Origin: Paraburkholderia lycopersici
GTDB lineage: Bacteria > Pseudomonadota > Gammaproteobacteria > Burkholderiales > Burkholderiaceae
DNA: 64,000 nucleotides
Assembly (NCBI RefSeq): GCF_900096975.1
Contig: NZ_FMYQ01000001.1
Location: forward strand, 1 to 64,000
Reading direction: 5' to 3'
The notes under the pieces are model-generated. The model was not told where the DNA came from. It saw nothing but the letters and a program-made list of their open reading frames with translations, and made no database searches. The position numbers were made by a program, and so were the translations under genes. Below are positions 35,021 to 43,636 of the stretch, in pieces (the stretch's first letter is position 1; each line of letters opens with the position of its first letter).

Positions 35021-36097
35021 TCACCCAATCCTCTCGACCAGCTCTCTCCAGCTAGCGAGTATGGGTTCCCGCGCAAAGATCCGCAGATGCGCACGGGCTT
35101 GTGACATTCGCCGAATGCGTTCCTCACCCGACATGTCGGCTAGCGATCGCATACCGGATGCGATCGCCTGCAGATCGAGGGGATCGGCGTCGAGCATGGC
35201 CTCTCCCCCGACTTCCGTCAAAATGCTCGAACCGGAAACGAGGCATGGCAAATCGTGCTCTATCGCCTCGATGACTGGCATCCCGAATCCTTCCAGAAGG
35301 CTCATCAGCACGAAACCGGATGCATTGCGATAGAGCCAGCGCAGCGCGTCGTCTGTCGTATATCCAGGCAACACGACTCCCGGCGTTCGCCTGGCGAGTT
35401 CGACGACGGCAACCGCGCCGGGCTCCGGCCCGCCAGCGATGACATACTGCCACCCCTCATCCGCCAGCCCGCTCGCCGCGAAGGCCTCGATACAACGAGC
35501 CTGGTTCTTACGGTCGCCGATACTCCCCACCGTCAAGAGAAAACGGCACGAAATGCCATCCACCGGGTGCCCCTCTCCTTCCTTGATCCCCAAACGGGTT
35601 GGAATGTAGATGACGTTCGACGACGCGTAATCGTAACCGTACAGCTTGTGAAATTCGCTCTGGGACGTCTTGCTGACGAATACCATGTGAGGCTTCATGC
35701 GCCGGATCTGGTCATACGCCTGAAGGTACAGATCGTCCACGCCCGCCGCGAAGTACTGGGGATGGGTGATCGGACCGACGTCGTGGCAAAGCACGATGTC
35801 CCGCGCCTCCAGGCGATGGCGCACGACGCTGAGCGGGTCGAGATGCAGCGTAGGGCGTGGATCGCGAATTGCCGGCAACCATGAAACCAGCCGGGAGCGA
35901 TGCACTCTCGCAATGGTTTCCTTGTGGGTCAGGCGGCCCGCGATCCGGCGCATCAAATCATTGTGGGGAAATTCGTGAAGTCGTCCGTAGTGAACCCTCG
36001 TCACCCTGCCGCCGAGCGACGAAATAATATCCTTCCCCAAGAAAAGCTTGCCGGTTCGATCATTGAGCGCCAACGAGAAATCGACATTAATAGACAT
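35021..36097 (-). CDS. Family 4 glycosyltransferase, 358 aa
   Basis: A GT-B fold retaining transferase. The second half has LTVGSIGDRKNQ, the GYTTDDALRWLYRNA block and the donor-binding motif SLLEGFGMPVIEAIEHDLPCLV, with the EX7E pair (Glu in LLEGFG and in VIEAIE). The amino half (VLCHDVGPITHPQYF) is acceptor-specific. It is the promoter-distal, last gene of the leftward exopolysaccharide operon, 33 bases after the preceding GT4 gene, with GGGGGCGAG before the start. The sugar cannot be predicted. Confidence 0.88.
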   Translation of the reverse strand: MSINVDFSLALNDRTGKLFLGKDIISSLGGRVTRVHYGRLHEFPHNDLMRRIAGRLTHKETIARVHRSRLVSWLPAIRDPRPTLHLDPLSVVRHRLEARDIVLCHDVGPITHPQYFAAGVDDLYLQAYDQIRRMKPHMVFVSKTSQSEFHKLYGYDYASSNVIYIPTRLGIKEGEGHPVDGISCRFLLTVGSIGDRKNQARCIEAFAASGLADEGWQYVIAGGPEPGAVAVVELARRTPGVVLPGYTTDDALRWLYRNASGFVLMSLLEGFGMPVIEAIEHDLPCLVSGSSILTEVGGEAMLDADPLDLQAIASGMRSLADMSGEERIRRMSQARAHLRIFAREPILASWRELVERIG

Positions 36098-36130
36098 TGC
36101 TCGCCCCCAATATCGCTTTCTTTAAGGAGA

Positions 36131-37222
36131 TCAACCGGTCACGGCTCTCACGGTCTCGAACAGGCTGCGCGCCGCCTGTTTCCAGGTGAAGCCGCCAGCC
36201 TGCCCGAGTCCGGCGAATATCAGGGATTGCCGCACTGCTTCGTCGTTGAGCACTGCAAGAATATTCGAACTCCAGGCGTCCGGGTCGAAAGGATCCGCAT
36301 AAAGCACGGCCTTCCCGCAAACCTCCGGAAGCGCACCACAAGGCGCCGCTACGACGGGGCAGCCGAGCGCCATCGCCTCGAGCGGCGGCAAACCGAAGCC
36401 TTCCGTCAGCGAAGGAAAGGCAAGCGCGCCGGCGTTGGCCATCAGCCCGACGAGTTCGGCATCGGCAATCCGGCCGGTGAATCGGACATTGGGAGGCACG
36501 ACGTGCCCGTGACCTTCGAAGTCAGCTCGAGTCGCGCCGCCGAACAGCACGAGTTCGACATCGCCTAACTGTGCGCCGGCAAAGGCCTTGAGCAGAATGC
36601 CGATGTTCTTGTGTTTCTGCGTGTTCGCGAGCGCGAGAACATACCGCCGCGGTTTCAGCCTCAACGTAGCAAGCTGCCGCGCGTCGGGCTGGACCTGCAG
36701 AACATGATCGCAGCCGTTGTGGACGACGACGATCTTGTCGGGATCGGCAATGCCATAGCGCACCAGCTCGCTTTTGGAAAACTCCGACACGGTAAAGATG
36801 ATCCTGTGCCGTTTGCCGATGAAAAAGTAAAGAGACTTGTACCAAAGCCGAAAAGGAAGCGAATAGGATTCCGGCGCCGAATACACCTGGGCGTCGTGTA
36901 TCATCGTCGCCGAATCCCGATGAAACAGCGGCCCAAGATTGCAGAGATTGAGAATGAAATCCCTTCTGCGAGCAAGCGGAAGATAGCATTGCTCCCAGGC
37001 GATCCGGTGCATCTTGCGAGCCCAGCGACTCTCGCGAACACACGAAATATTGCGGTAAGACGGAATCTCGACGCGGTCTCGGACTACGAGGGCGCAATCG
37101 AGGCCGTTGCCGGCTTGCCCGGCGATCAGCGCGTCAATCGCGGCAACGAGTTGCTCGGCAACCTTGTGCACGCCCGTCGGCGCGGCCCCAAAGAACTTGC
37201 CGTTGAATGCTATCGTCTTCAT
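36131..37222 (-). CDS. Family 4 glycosyltransferase, 363 aa
   Basis: A GT-B fold enzyme of the mannosyltransferase-like subgroup that starts FNGKFFGAAPTGVHKVAEQL. The carboxy half carries YVLALANTQKHKNI and the EX7E donor motif PSLTEGFGLPPLEAMALGCPVV. GGGGGAG stands four bases before the ATG at 37222. It closely resembles in layout the GT4 at 43633 (GRFLGRRATGVDRFA and SRYEGFGLPPVEALALGCPVV), so the two may act on related acceptors in repeat-unit assembly. The 22-base direct repeat at 37310 lies about 90 bases upstream. Confidence 0.9.
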   Translation of the reverse strand: MKTIAFNGKFFGAAPTGVHKVAEQLVAAIDALIAGQAGNGLDCALVVRDRVEIPSYRNISCVRESRWARKMHRIAWEQCYLPLARRRDFILNLCNLGPLFHRDSATMIHDAQVYSAPESYSLPFRLWYKSLYFFIGKRHRIIFTVSEFSKSELVRYGIADPDKIVVVHNGCDHVLQVQPDARQLATLRLKPRRYVLALANTQKHKNIGILLKAFAGAQLGDVELVLFGGATRADFEGHGHVVPPNVRFTGRIADAELVGLMANAGALAFPSLTEGFGLPPLEAMALGCPVVAAPCGALPEVCGKAVLYADPFDPDAWSSNILAVLNDEAVRQSLIFAGLGQAGGFTWKQAARSLFETVRAVTG

Positions 37223-37309
37223 GGCTCCCCCACACGCAATGCCGTTGCCATCCTTACGCGGGACAATGCGGCTTTCTCCGACGGGTATGCTATCGGCCGC
37301 GCAAGCGCG

Positions 37310-37331
37310 GCACTGCTGGCTACCGCACGCA
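37310..37331 (-). repeat. Intergenic 22-base repeat, copy 1
   Basis: The plus-strand sequence GCACTGCTGGCTACCGCACG followed by CA recurs at 39622-39643 with one mismatch. Both copies are preceded by ATCGGCC (spacing 11 here, 3 there) and both lie upstream of leftward glycosyltransferase genes, so this may be an internal regulatory or recombination site. Confidence 0.5.
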
Positions 37332-37368
37332 AACGCGTACTTATCAGGAGGGGCTCATGCGCGCGTGC

Positions 37369-38463
37369 TCAAACAGTCGTATCGGCCGCCGTGGTGTCGA
37401 GAACCGCTTTGACAGTCGGCCGGCCAAAACGGGAAACGAGCCAGGAGCGGACTGGGGTATCGACGAAACGCATGATGAGATAACTGGTCAGCAGGATTAT
37501 GGGCAGGAACAAGGCAGCCTCCAGAACAGGATCCTTCCTGTGCATCGACTGCTGATAAATCCCGTTGAGCCAGACGAACGTAGGGTAGTGCAACGCGTAA
37601 ACCGGATACGACAGCTCGCCCAATACGAGGGCAACCGTCAGTGCAGGCCCGGTGAGCGTAATCGACGATCCGCCGAGGATCAGCAAAGGCATCACGGCTG
37701 CAGCCCACAGCCACTGCGCGAGGAAGGGGACCTGCGCGGGCCACGCCATCATCACCAGAGTCGCGATGGATGCAGGAAGAAACAGTGATTTCCAGATCTT
37801 CCATGAGAGCACCCCGAATTTCCCATCACCGTAATAAAGCAGGACGCCCAGATAGTAAGCGCCGAATACGCGGGGAAAGCCCGTTAAGAAAGTGCCCGGC
37901 GTGTCACCTCCCATGCCGAATACCGCCGTAAGGGAATAACCGGCGAGCGTCACGATGAATGCGAACGCCAGCCCGTCGAATCGGCGCGTGACCATCCAGA
38001 AGAGGTTCACGACCAGTTCGAGAAATAACGTGTATTCGGGGCCGTTGAGCGGAAACACCTGGGGCCCTCCGATCGTATGCGGAGCGCCGAACGTCGGAAT
38101 GCACGACATGCCGAGAAGCGTGGCGGCCGCGAGCCAGCCCGGATGGATGTCGATATCGTGAAGCAGAACAGATCGGGTCGCCAGATACGACGCGCTCAGG
38201 AGGGTTCCGATCACGATCATCGGCAACAGCCGTATGAGCCTGATGCGCGCGAAAAGCGCACCGCTCATCCCTCGCTCGAATCGGCCACGGTAGGCCACGC
38301 ACAGGACATAGCCCGAGAGGCCGAAGAAGAAGTCCACCGCAATGCCCGCGTTGGAAGCCAGCCATGGGATTCCAAGCCAGTGGTTCAGATGAAAGAGCAA
38401 CACCGATATCGCTGCAACGCCGCGCAAGCAATCAGGCACCGCCAAATGAGAGTGTTTGTTCAT
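37369..38463 (-). CDS. Acyltransferase family 3 (OafA-like), 364 aa
   Basis: A polytopic inner-membrane O-acyltransferase that would acetylate or otherwise acylate the polysaccharide or its lipid-linked repeat. The family opening DCLRGVAAISVLLFHLNHW (catalytic His and Arg), ASNAGIAVDFFFGLSGYVL and RLIRLLPM are all present, followed by roughly ten membrane segments. The start at 38463 places the first motif at the usual distance from the amino end; the longer frame to 38541 adds 26 residues with no support. A second, unrelated-in-position member is at 57265. Confidence 0.9.
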   Translation of the reverse strand: MNKHSHLAVPDCLRGVAAISVLLFHLNHWLGIPWLASNAGIAVDFFFGLSGYVLCVAYRGRFERGMSGALFARIRLIRLLPMIVIGTLLSASYLATRSVLLHDIDIHPGWLAAATLLGMSCIPTFGAPHTIGGPQVFPLNGPEYTLFLELVVNLFWMVTRRFDGLAFAFIVTLAGYSLTAVFGMGGDTPGTFLTGFPRVFGAYYLGVLLYYGDGKFGVLSWKIWKSLFLPASIATLVMMAWPAQVPFLAQWLWAAAVMPLLILGGSSITLTGPALTVALVLGELSYPVYALHYPTFVWLNGIYQQSMHRKDPVLEAALFLPIILLTSYLIMRFVDTPVRSWLVSRFGRPTVKAVLDTTAADTTV

Positions 38464-38643
38464 CGCGAACACGCCGTCATGGGCGTCTACATAGCGCACG
38501 GCGCAATTAGGCGCGCCCCGGCCCGCTTGCGCATTGCGCACGCTCAGGCCGCGACGCCGGTCGCTTCGAGGCCCTGCTATTCAGCATCGTGCAGCCTCGC
38601 ATGGCGTGGACCGGCGGCCAGACAGCCTCCGCGCGTGGCAGCT

Positions 38644-39540
38644 TTATAGTCTTTCGGGTCGCTCGGGCGTCAGCCTTCCTCGAAAAAAATCCCAGAGGCC
38701 GATCAGATTGCCAATCAGACGCCCGCGCCGGTCTATCCAGGGCTCCGGCACCACGCTTCGCACCATGTTGCTCGCCACATTACGCATGACATGATCGAGC
38801 GCAGGACGTAAAGGCATCGTCCTCTTTTTCACCAGATAAAGCGGATTGATGACCTGCGAATAGCCGAGTCTGCATCCGGACACCCTGCCCCGCTTGACCC
38901 CAAGGTGTACGCCAAGCGCCGTATTGATTCGAACGACGAGCCCGCCCCGATTCCAGATCTGGCCGCCGAAGTCACGGTCTTCCTGCCAGCCGTAAAGAAC
39001 GAGGCGCTCATCAAAGCGAAGGCCGGCGATGCTGCTGGCGCGAAACGCCATGTTGCATCCGTAGGGACCCCCGGTCGGCGCAACGATCAACCTTTCCGGG
39101 AGATCGACGGTTTGGGCCACGATGGCCCGCCCTTCTTCAAAGGAATAACCTGGCCCGTGGATACCGTCCGCGACGACTGTTCCCGTAACACAGGCAATGG
39201 CCGGATCGCTGTCCAGGGCCTTGAGGACCTCCGAGATCCACGCGCCATGCATCAGAAAGTCGTCGTCCAGAAAAATCACGACGTCGAAATCGTCCGGCAC
39301 ATGGTCCAGCGCGTGATTGCGTTGAGCCGTGAGGCCGGGTCGCCCTTTGATCACGATCATTCCGGGTCGGCCTGACAGATCGCCTACGTCCTCGTCCGAT
39401 ACGCAGGAGATGATGATCAGATCCGGTTTTACCGTTTGCAGATCGACGAAGGCGACGACCTGTTCGAGAATCCCGGCGCGGCCACGCGTGGGAAAGATCA
39501 CACAGATTCTCGGTTGTTTTCTAAAGGAAGGCAGGCTCAT
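38644..39540 (-). CDS. Family 2 glycosyltransferase, 298 aa
   Basis: A GT-A enzyme of the rhamnosyl/dTDP-sugar transferase-like group: ICVIFPTRGR at the start, LTAQRNHALDHV, the metal site FLDDDFLMHG, and GGPYGCNMAFRAS followed by GWQEDRDFGGQ. The start at 39540 has GGTGA five bases upstream; ATG codons at 39552 and further out lack a comparable site. It sits between the Wzx-type flippase and the acyltransferase in the exopolysaccharide operon and should add one sugar to the lipid-linked repeat. Confidence 0.86.
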   Translation of the reverse strand: MSLPSFRKQPRICVIFPTRGRAGILEQVVAFVDLQTVKPDLIIISCVSDEDVGDLSGRPGMIVIKGRPGLTAQRNHALDHVPDDFDVVIFLDDDFLMHGAWISEVLKALDSDPAIACVTGTVVADGIHGPGYSFEEGRAIVAQTVDLPERLIVAPTGGPYGCNMAFRASSIAGLRFDERLVLYGWQEDRDFGGQIWNRGGLVVRINTALGVHLGVKRGRVSGCRLGYSQVINPLYLVKKRTMPLRPALDHVMRNVASNMVRSVVPEPWIDRRGRLIGNLIGLWDFFRGRLTPERPERL

Positions 39541-39621
39541 TTGCGTCACCATGGTTACTCGCGAACGGGAGCTCGAATCCGTCACCTTTGTGAAGCACAC
39601 GGTATCGGGACATCGGCCATC

Positions 39622-39643
39622 GCACTGCTGCCTACCGCACGCA
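39622..39643 (-). repeat. Intergenic 22-base repeat, copy 2
   Basis: Differs at one base from the copy at 37310-37331. It lies about 80 bases upstream of the GT2 start at 39540 in the short gap after the flippase gene. Confidence 0.5.
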
Positions 39644-39670
39644 CCCTGGCCGACTATTGGTCAACCAGGG

Positions 39671-40969
39671 TTATTCGAGCCATCTGCCGAATCGCGTCTG
39701 CCATGAGAACCCTTCGCCGACGCCGAGAATCTCCCTGATCAGTCCCGCACGCCAGCTTCCGATGACAAGCATGGCCACCAGAGAACCCTCCGCCAGCAAT
39801 CGCGCCATCACCATGCCTGCGGCGCCCCAGTAACTGGCAAGGGGAATGGCCGCCGCCAGATTCACCACCGCGCCAACCACGCCGCTCCACGCAAGTAGTT
39901 TCTCGAGCTTGCGGGGAATCAGGAAATACATGCCCAATACGCGCGTGCAAACGGCAAGCGGCACGACGAGAATCATGATATTGAGAATTGGAATAGCGTG
40001 ACGGAATTCCGGTCCGAATAGCAGGGGTATGATCCATTCGGAAAACAATTCCGTAACGATCACACCCGCTATCGCTCCCAGAAAGAAAATAGCGAATGTC
40101 CGCCGGGCAATGAGATTGGCTCGCGCCTCGTTGCGGGTAACGAGATACATGACTTTCGGCGCCAGGATCTGGGACGCCGGCGCCATGATGCTCAACGCGG
40201 CGGAAACCAGACGCTCCGAGAGACCGAAGGCGCTCACATCCGAGGGCGAGGCCAACAGCGACAAAATGTAGGTGGACGCGGCGAGGACCAATACCGCCGT
40301 CCCGCTGTAGATGAAGATAGTCGACGATCGCTTGACAAGATTGACAGCCGCGCGCAGTGGCGCAATAACCCCGGTGTATTCCTTTCTAACGAGCCAATAG
40401 GCCAGCGCCGTCTGGGCCAGGTTGGAAGCGAAAATCACCGGGAAAACCCGGTCGATATCGGCCGGCTTGCGAATGAAGGAAAACAGCAGCGTGAGCGAAA
40501 GCAGGAGCCCCAGCATTTCGATCATGACGCTCGTCCTCGGGCGTCCCGTGCTGGTGAAATACCAGCCAAGGTTGAAGGCGTTCAGCAGCCCCCCGACGAC
40601 GACAAAAAAGCTCACACCAGCAACACTCGAAATGATTTCCGACCTGCAAGCCGCAATTGCGCCGATGATGACGCCCGGAATGCACAACAACAGCCGGGCC
40701 GTGACCTGATTCCGAAAAATCGCATCGCGCTCGCCGGTGCTTTCGGTATGGACGATGTCCCGTCCGCCGATGGTGGAAAAACCGAAGTCGACGCACAGCC
40801 AGATGGTACTGGACAACGACATCCCCGCCAGCACCACGGCGTAACCGCTGGAACCGAGCACCCTTCCGTAATAAGGAACCAGAATGAGTGGATAGATGTA
40901 CCGCACTACGTACGAAAAATACACCGCAAGCAACTCGATCTTCGACAACGATGCCTGAACTTTATTCAT
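39671..40969 (-). CDS. wzx: Wzx-type polysaccharide repeat-unit flippase, 432 aa
   Basis: A protein of the polysaccharide transporter (MOP) superfamily with about twelve to fourteen membrane segments; it opens LLAVYFSYVVRYIYPLILVPYYGRVLG, as is typical of Wzx. It moves undecaprenyl-pyrophosphate repeats to the periplasmic face for polymerisation. The start at 40969 is supported by GGGGGG upstream and by an eight-base overlap with the end of the polymerase gene. The frame extending to 41071 would lie inside that gene. Coupling to the polymerase fits a Wzx/Wzy pathway. Confidence 0.9.
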   Translation of the reverse strand: MNKVQASLSKIELLAVYFSYVVRYIYPLILVPYYGRVLGSSGYAVVLAGMSLSSTIWLCVDFGFSTIGGRDIVHTESTGERDAIFRNQVTARLLLCIPGVIIGAIAACRSEIISSVAGVSFFVVVGGLLNAFNLGWYFTSTGRPRTSVMIEMLGLLLSLTLLFSFIRKPADIDRVFPVIFASNLAQTALAYWLVRKEYTGVIAPLRAAVNLVKRSSTIFIYSGTAVLVLAASTYILSLLASPSDVSAFGLSERLVSAALSIMAPASQILAPKVMYLVTRNEARANLIARRTFAIFFLGAIAGVIVTELFSEWIIPLLFGPEFRHAIPILNIMILVVPLAVCTRVLGMYFLIPRKLEKLLAWSGVVGAVVNLAAAIPLASYWGAAGMVMARLLAEGSLVAMLVIGSWRAGLIREILGVGEGFSWQTRFGRWLE

Positions 40970-42362
40970 GAGCCCCCCTGGCAACCCAGCCTCCGCGTGC
41001 GGGCACACGTCGCGGCACACGCTGCGAGAGTGCGCCCGCTGCGGCCGCAAATATGTAGAAACATGTACCAAGCTCGAAGACGCTAAGCGAGGCCGAAGCG
41101 ACGATCAGCGTCGAGATCATGGCGTGCCGTGCCGCATAACAGACGGCCCGCTCCGTAAAGGGGTAATGGGCCGGCACCGGTAACAGCAAAGTCTTGCCGA
41201 GGAACGACCCATAGCAAACCACACCCACGACACCGAGGCTTCCCAGCAGCACCACCAGAAAGCTCGACGCACGAATGCTGCCCAGGCCAACACCTATTCC
41301 GTAGGTATCGAAAAAGTTCGTTATACCCTGAGCATTCCACCCCATTCGTTCAACGCCGGAGTCGCTACCCGCCTTGCTCAGTATCGCCGCGTCGACGAAA
41401 TCCCCAAGCGCGTTCACCACCCCCGGCAGAAAGACGATCACGTAGAGTGCGCCCAGCAAGCCAGCGCACGACGAAATAACCCACATGCGCCGCTTGCGTA
41501 CGGCAGCGACACACGAGATGAGGCCAGGCCGGCTGACCAGCAGTACGAACTGATATGCTCCAAGCCCGACATAAGCGGTTCCCGAAGTCGACAGCAACAG
41601 GAGAACGCCCGTTGTGAGCGCAAGCGGACCGGCCAGCTTCGGACGATAGCCGACAAGCCAGAGATTCAGGCAAAAGACAAAGAGCGGAAGCGTAAAGGCC
41701 GAAAACCCGGAAGTTTCGCTGAACGTGCCGCTGATGCGAACCAGTCCGCCCATTTCCTCGCCGGTCAGGTCGGCGAACTGCGCCGTCTTGACGACCGAGA
41801 GCATGTCAATGCCCGCAGCGTGCGCGAAGATATCGATCACGCCGGCAAGCGCGTCGAGAGACGCAAGCAAAAAGATGGCGTTGGCGAGCGTCCGGTACAC
41901 GCCACGATATTTCAGGAACGCATACATGGAGCAATACACCACGACGTCGCTGATGCAATAGATCGTCTGGGACAGATTGCCGGAGACCGGGCCAAGCGGT
42001 TGCAATATGATGAACTGACTGCTGCGGTCGACGGGAAACACGAGCGTCGCACCGCGCAGCACACGCGGCAGCAGGATGGCGCCAGCGACGCCCCACAGGC
42101 AGGTGCAGAGCAGCCAGAAGCCGGGCTTGTCCTGCGCGACCGCGTCGGCAAGCCCTTTCCCGCCCGCGAGATTGAACGCCCTAAGCGCGAAGAACGCGAG
42201 AAAGAGCTGGGCGGGCAAAATGCCGATGCCGCCCAACCCGAGCGCGAGCGTACATCCAAACAGCGAAAAGACCGCCATGCCGTAAATCGCACTGCGATAC
42301 GACGCATAAAGCGCCGCCAGTCCGGTGACGAACACGACGATTCCAAATATGGTCAGTTCCAC
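40962..42362 (-). CDS. wzy: Wzy-type polysaccharide polymerase, 466 aa
   Basis: A membrane protein with about eleven hydrophobic segments and a large periplasmic loop (from VFPVDRSSQFI to about LSKAGSDSGVERM), the pattern of Wzy polymerases and O-antigen ligase family proteins. It would join repeat units in the periplasm. The short motif SGTFSETSGFSAF resembles the GT-interacting loop seen in such polymerases, but the family is very divergent and the call leans on its pairing with the Wzx gene, which it overlaps by eight bases. An inverted repeat lies 19 bases upstream of the start. Confidence 0.8.
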   Translation of the reverse strand: MELTIFGIVVFVTGLAALYASYRSAIYGMAVFSLFGCTLALGLGGIGILPAQLFLAFFALRAFNLAGGKGLADAVAQDKPGFWLLCTCLWGVAGAILLPRVLRGATLVFPVDRSSQFIILQPLGPVSGNLSQTIYCISDVVVYCSMYAFLKYRGVYRTLANAIFLLASLDALAGVIDIFAHAAGIDMLSVVKTAQFADLTGEEMGGLVRISGTFSETSGFSAFTLPLFVFCLNLWLVGYRPKLAGPLALTTGVLLLLSTSGTAYVGLGAYQFVLLVSRPGLISCVAAVRKRRMWVISSCAGLLGALYVIVFLPGVVNALGDFVDAAILSKAGSDSGVERMGWNAQGITNFFDTYGIGVGLGSIRASSFLVVLLGSLGVVGVVCYGSFLGKTLLLPVPAHYPFTERAVCYAARHAMISTLIVASASLSVFELGTCFYIFAAAAGALSQRVPRRVPARGGWVARGAHE

Positions 42363-42380
42363 TTGCCGAAACCCCTAATC

Positions 42381-42408
42381 CGTTCACGCAATCATTCGCG
42401 CGTGAACG
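42381..42408. repeat. Perfect inverted repeat before the polymerase gene
   Basis: Nine-base arms CGTTCACGC and GCGTGAACG around a ten-base spacer, located between the GT4 stop (42428) and the polymerase start (42362). No T run follows on either strand, so it is more likely an operator or a transcript hairpin than a terminator. Confidence 0.6.
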
Positions 42409-42427
42409 ATCTCGTTATCGCGCCAAC

Positions 42428-43636
42428 TCAGGCCGAGTGCCAGCGCCGGACCACGGCCGGCATGTCGGCAAACCCCTTATCGGCATCCATCGCGCGCTCC
42501 ACGACGCCGAGGAACTCCTGCTTGAATCGTTCTTCCGTAAAGCGCATGGCATTGCGACGGCAGACTTCCGGTTTGAGCGGCGGCTGCCGCTCGAAGCGCT
42601 CCACCGCGTCGACGATCGATTCCACGCTCTGCTCGCCGAAGAAAAGCCCCGTGCCACGCTCGGGGTCCGGCGAATCCACCACGATCTCCCGCGATCCCCC
42701 GCGCCCCAGCGCGATGACCGGCGTGCCGCACGCCTGCGCCTCGACCACCGAGATGCCGAAGTCCTCTTCCGCGGCGACGACGAACGCCCGCGCCCGCTGC
42801 ATGTGGTCCACCAGCACCTCGTCGGGCTGATAGCCGAGCAACGTTACGTTGGGTGTCGCGCATGCCTTGACCCGCGCGAAGTCGGCGCCGTCGCCGATCA
42901 CCACGAGACGCCGCGACGGCATCGCGGCAAATGCCTCGACGATGAGCGGTATCCGCTTGTACGGCACCATGCGCGAGGCAATCAAATAAAAGTCTTCATG
43001 CTGGTCGCACAACTCGAACCGCTCGACATCGACGGGCGGGTAGACCACGGTGGCCTCGCTGCCGTAGGCCTTGCGAATGCGCCGCCCCACAAAGGCGGAA
43101 TTGGCGACAAAGGCATCCACGCCATGCGCCGTGCGCTGGTCCCAGATACGCATGTAGTGAAGCAACGCACGCACGATCCAGCTTTTCATTCCGCGCTGCA
43201 ACCCGGCTTCGCACAGATACTGATGCTGCAGATCCCACGCATAGCGAATCGGTGAATGGACGTAACTGACGTGCACCTGGTGCGGTCCCGTCAAAATGCC
43301 CTTGGCTACCGCGTGACTCGAAGAAATCACGAGATCATAGGACGAGAGATCGAATTGCTCGATCGCCAGCGGCATGAGCGGAAGGTAGCTGCGAAACGAT
43401 TTGCGCGCCCGCGGCAGATGCTGAATGAACGACGTCCTGGCATGTCTGCCGCCCAGCACACCGCGTTGCGACTCCGGGAAAAAGTCGACGACGCTGTAGA
43501 GATCGGCCTGTGGAAAGAGCTGAAGAATCTGCTCCACCACTTTCTCCGACCCCGCGTAGGTAACGAGCCACTCATGCACGAGCGCGACGCGGCCGAAACG
43601 GCGCGTGTCGTTGGTGAGGTTCGAGGCAAGCGTCAC
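42428..43636 (-). CDS. Family 4 glycosyltransferase, 402 aa
   Basis: A GT-B enzyme like the WbaZ/mannosyltransferase group: VALVHEWLVTYAGSEKVVEQIL, the SSSHAVAKG and HVSYVHSPIRYAWD blocks, VYPPVDVERF, then YLIASRMVPYKR and the donor site AEEDFGISVVEAQACGTPVIA. The start is a GTG at 43636 whose last bases overlap the TGA of the upstream gene (GTGA); no ATG is available near it, and the open frame extending beyond runs inside the neighbour. Part of the exopolysaccharide operon. Confidence 0.9.
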   Translation of the reverse strand: MTLASNLTNDTRRFGRVALVHEWLVTYAGSEKVVEQILQLFPQADLYSVVDFFPESQRGVLGGRHARTSFIQHLPRARKSFRSYLPLMPLAIEQFDLSSYDLVISSSHAVAKGILTGPHQVHVSYVHSPIRYAWDLQHQYLCEAGLQRGMKSWIVRALLHYMRIWDQRTAHGVDAFVANSAFVGRRIRKAYGSEATVVYPPVDVERFELCDQHEDFYLIASRMVPYKRIPLIVEAFAAMPSRRLVVIGDGADFARVKACATPNVTLLGYQPDEVLVDHMQRARAFVVAAEEDFGISVVEAQACGTPVIALGRGGSREIVVDSPDPERGTGLFFGEQSVESIVDAVERFERQPPLKPEVCRRNAMRFTEERFKQEFLGVVERAMDADKGFADMPAVVRRWHSA

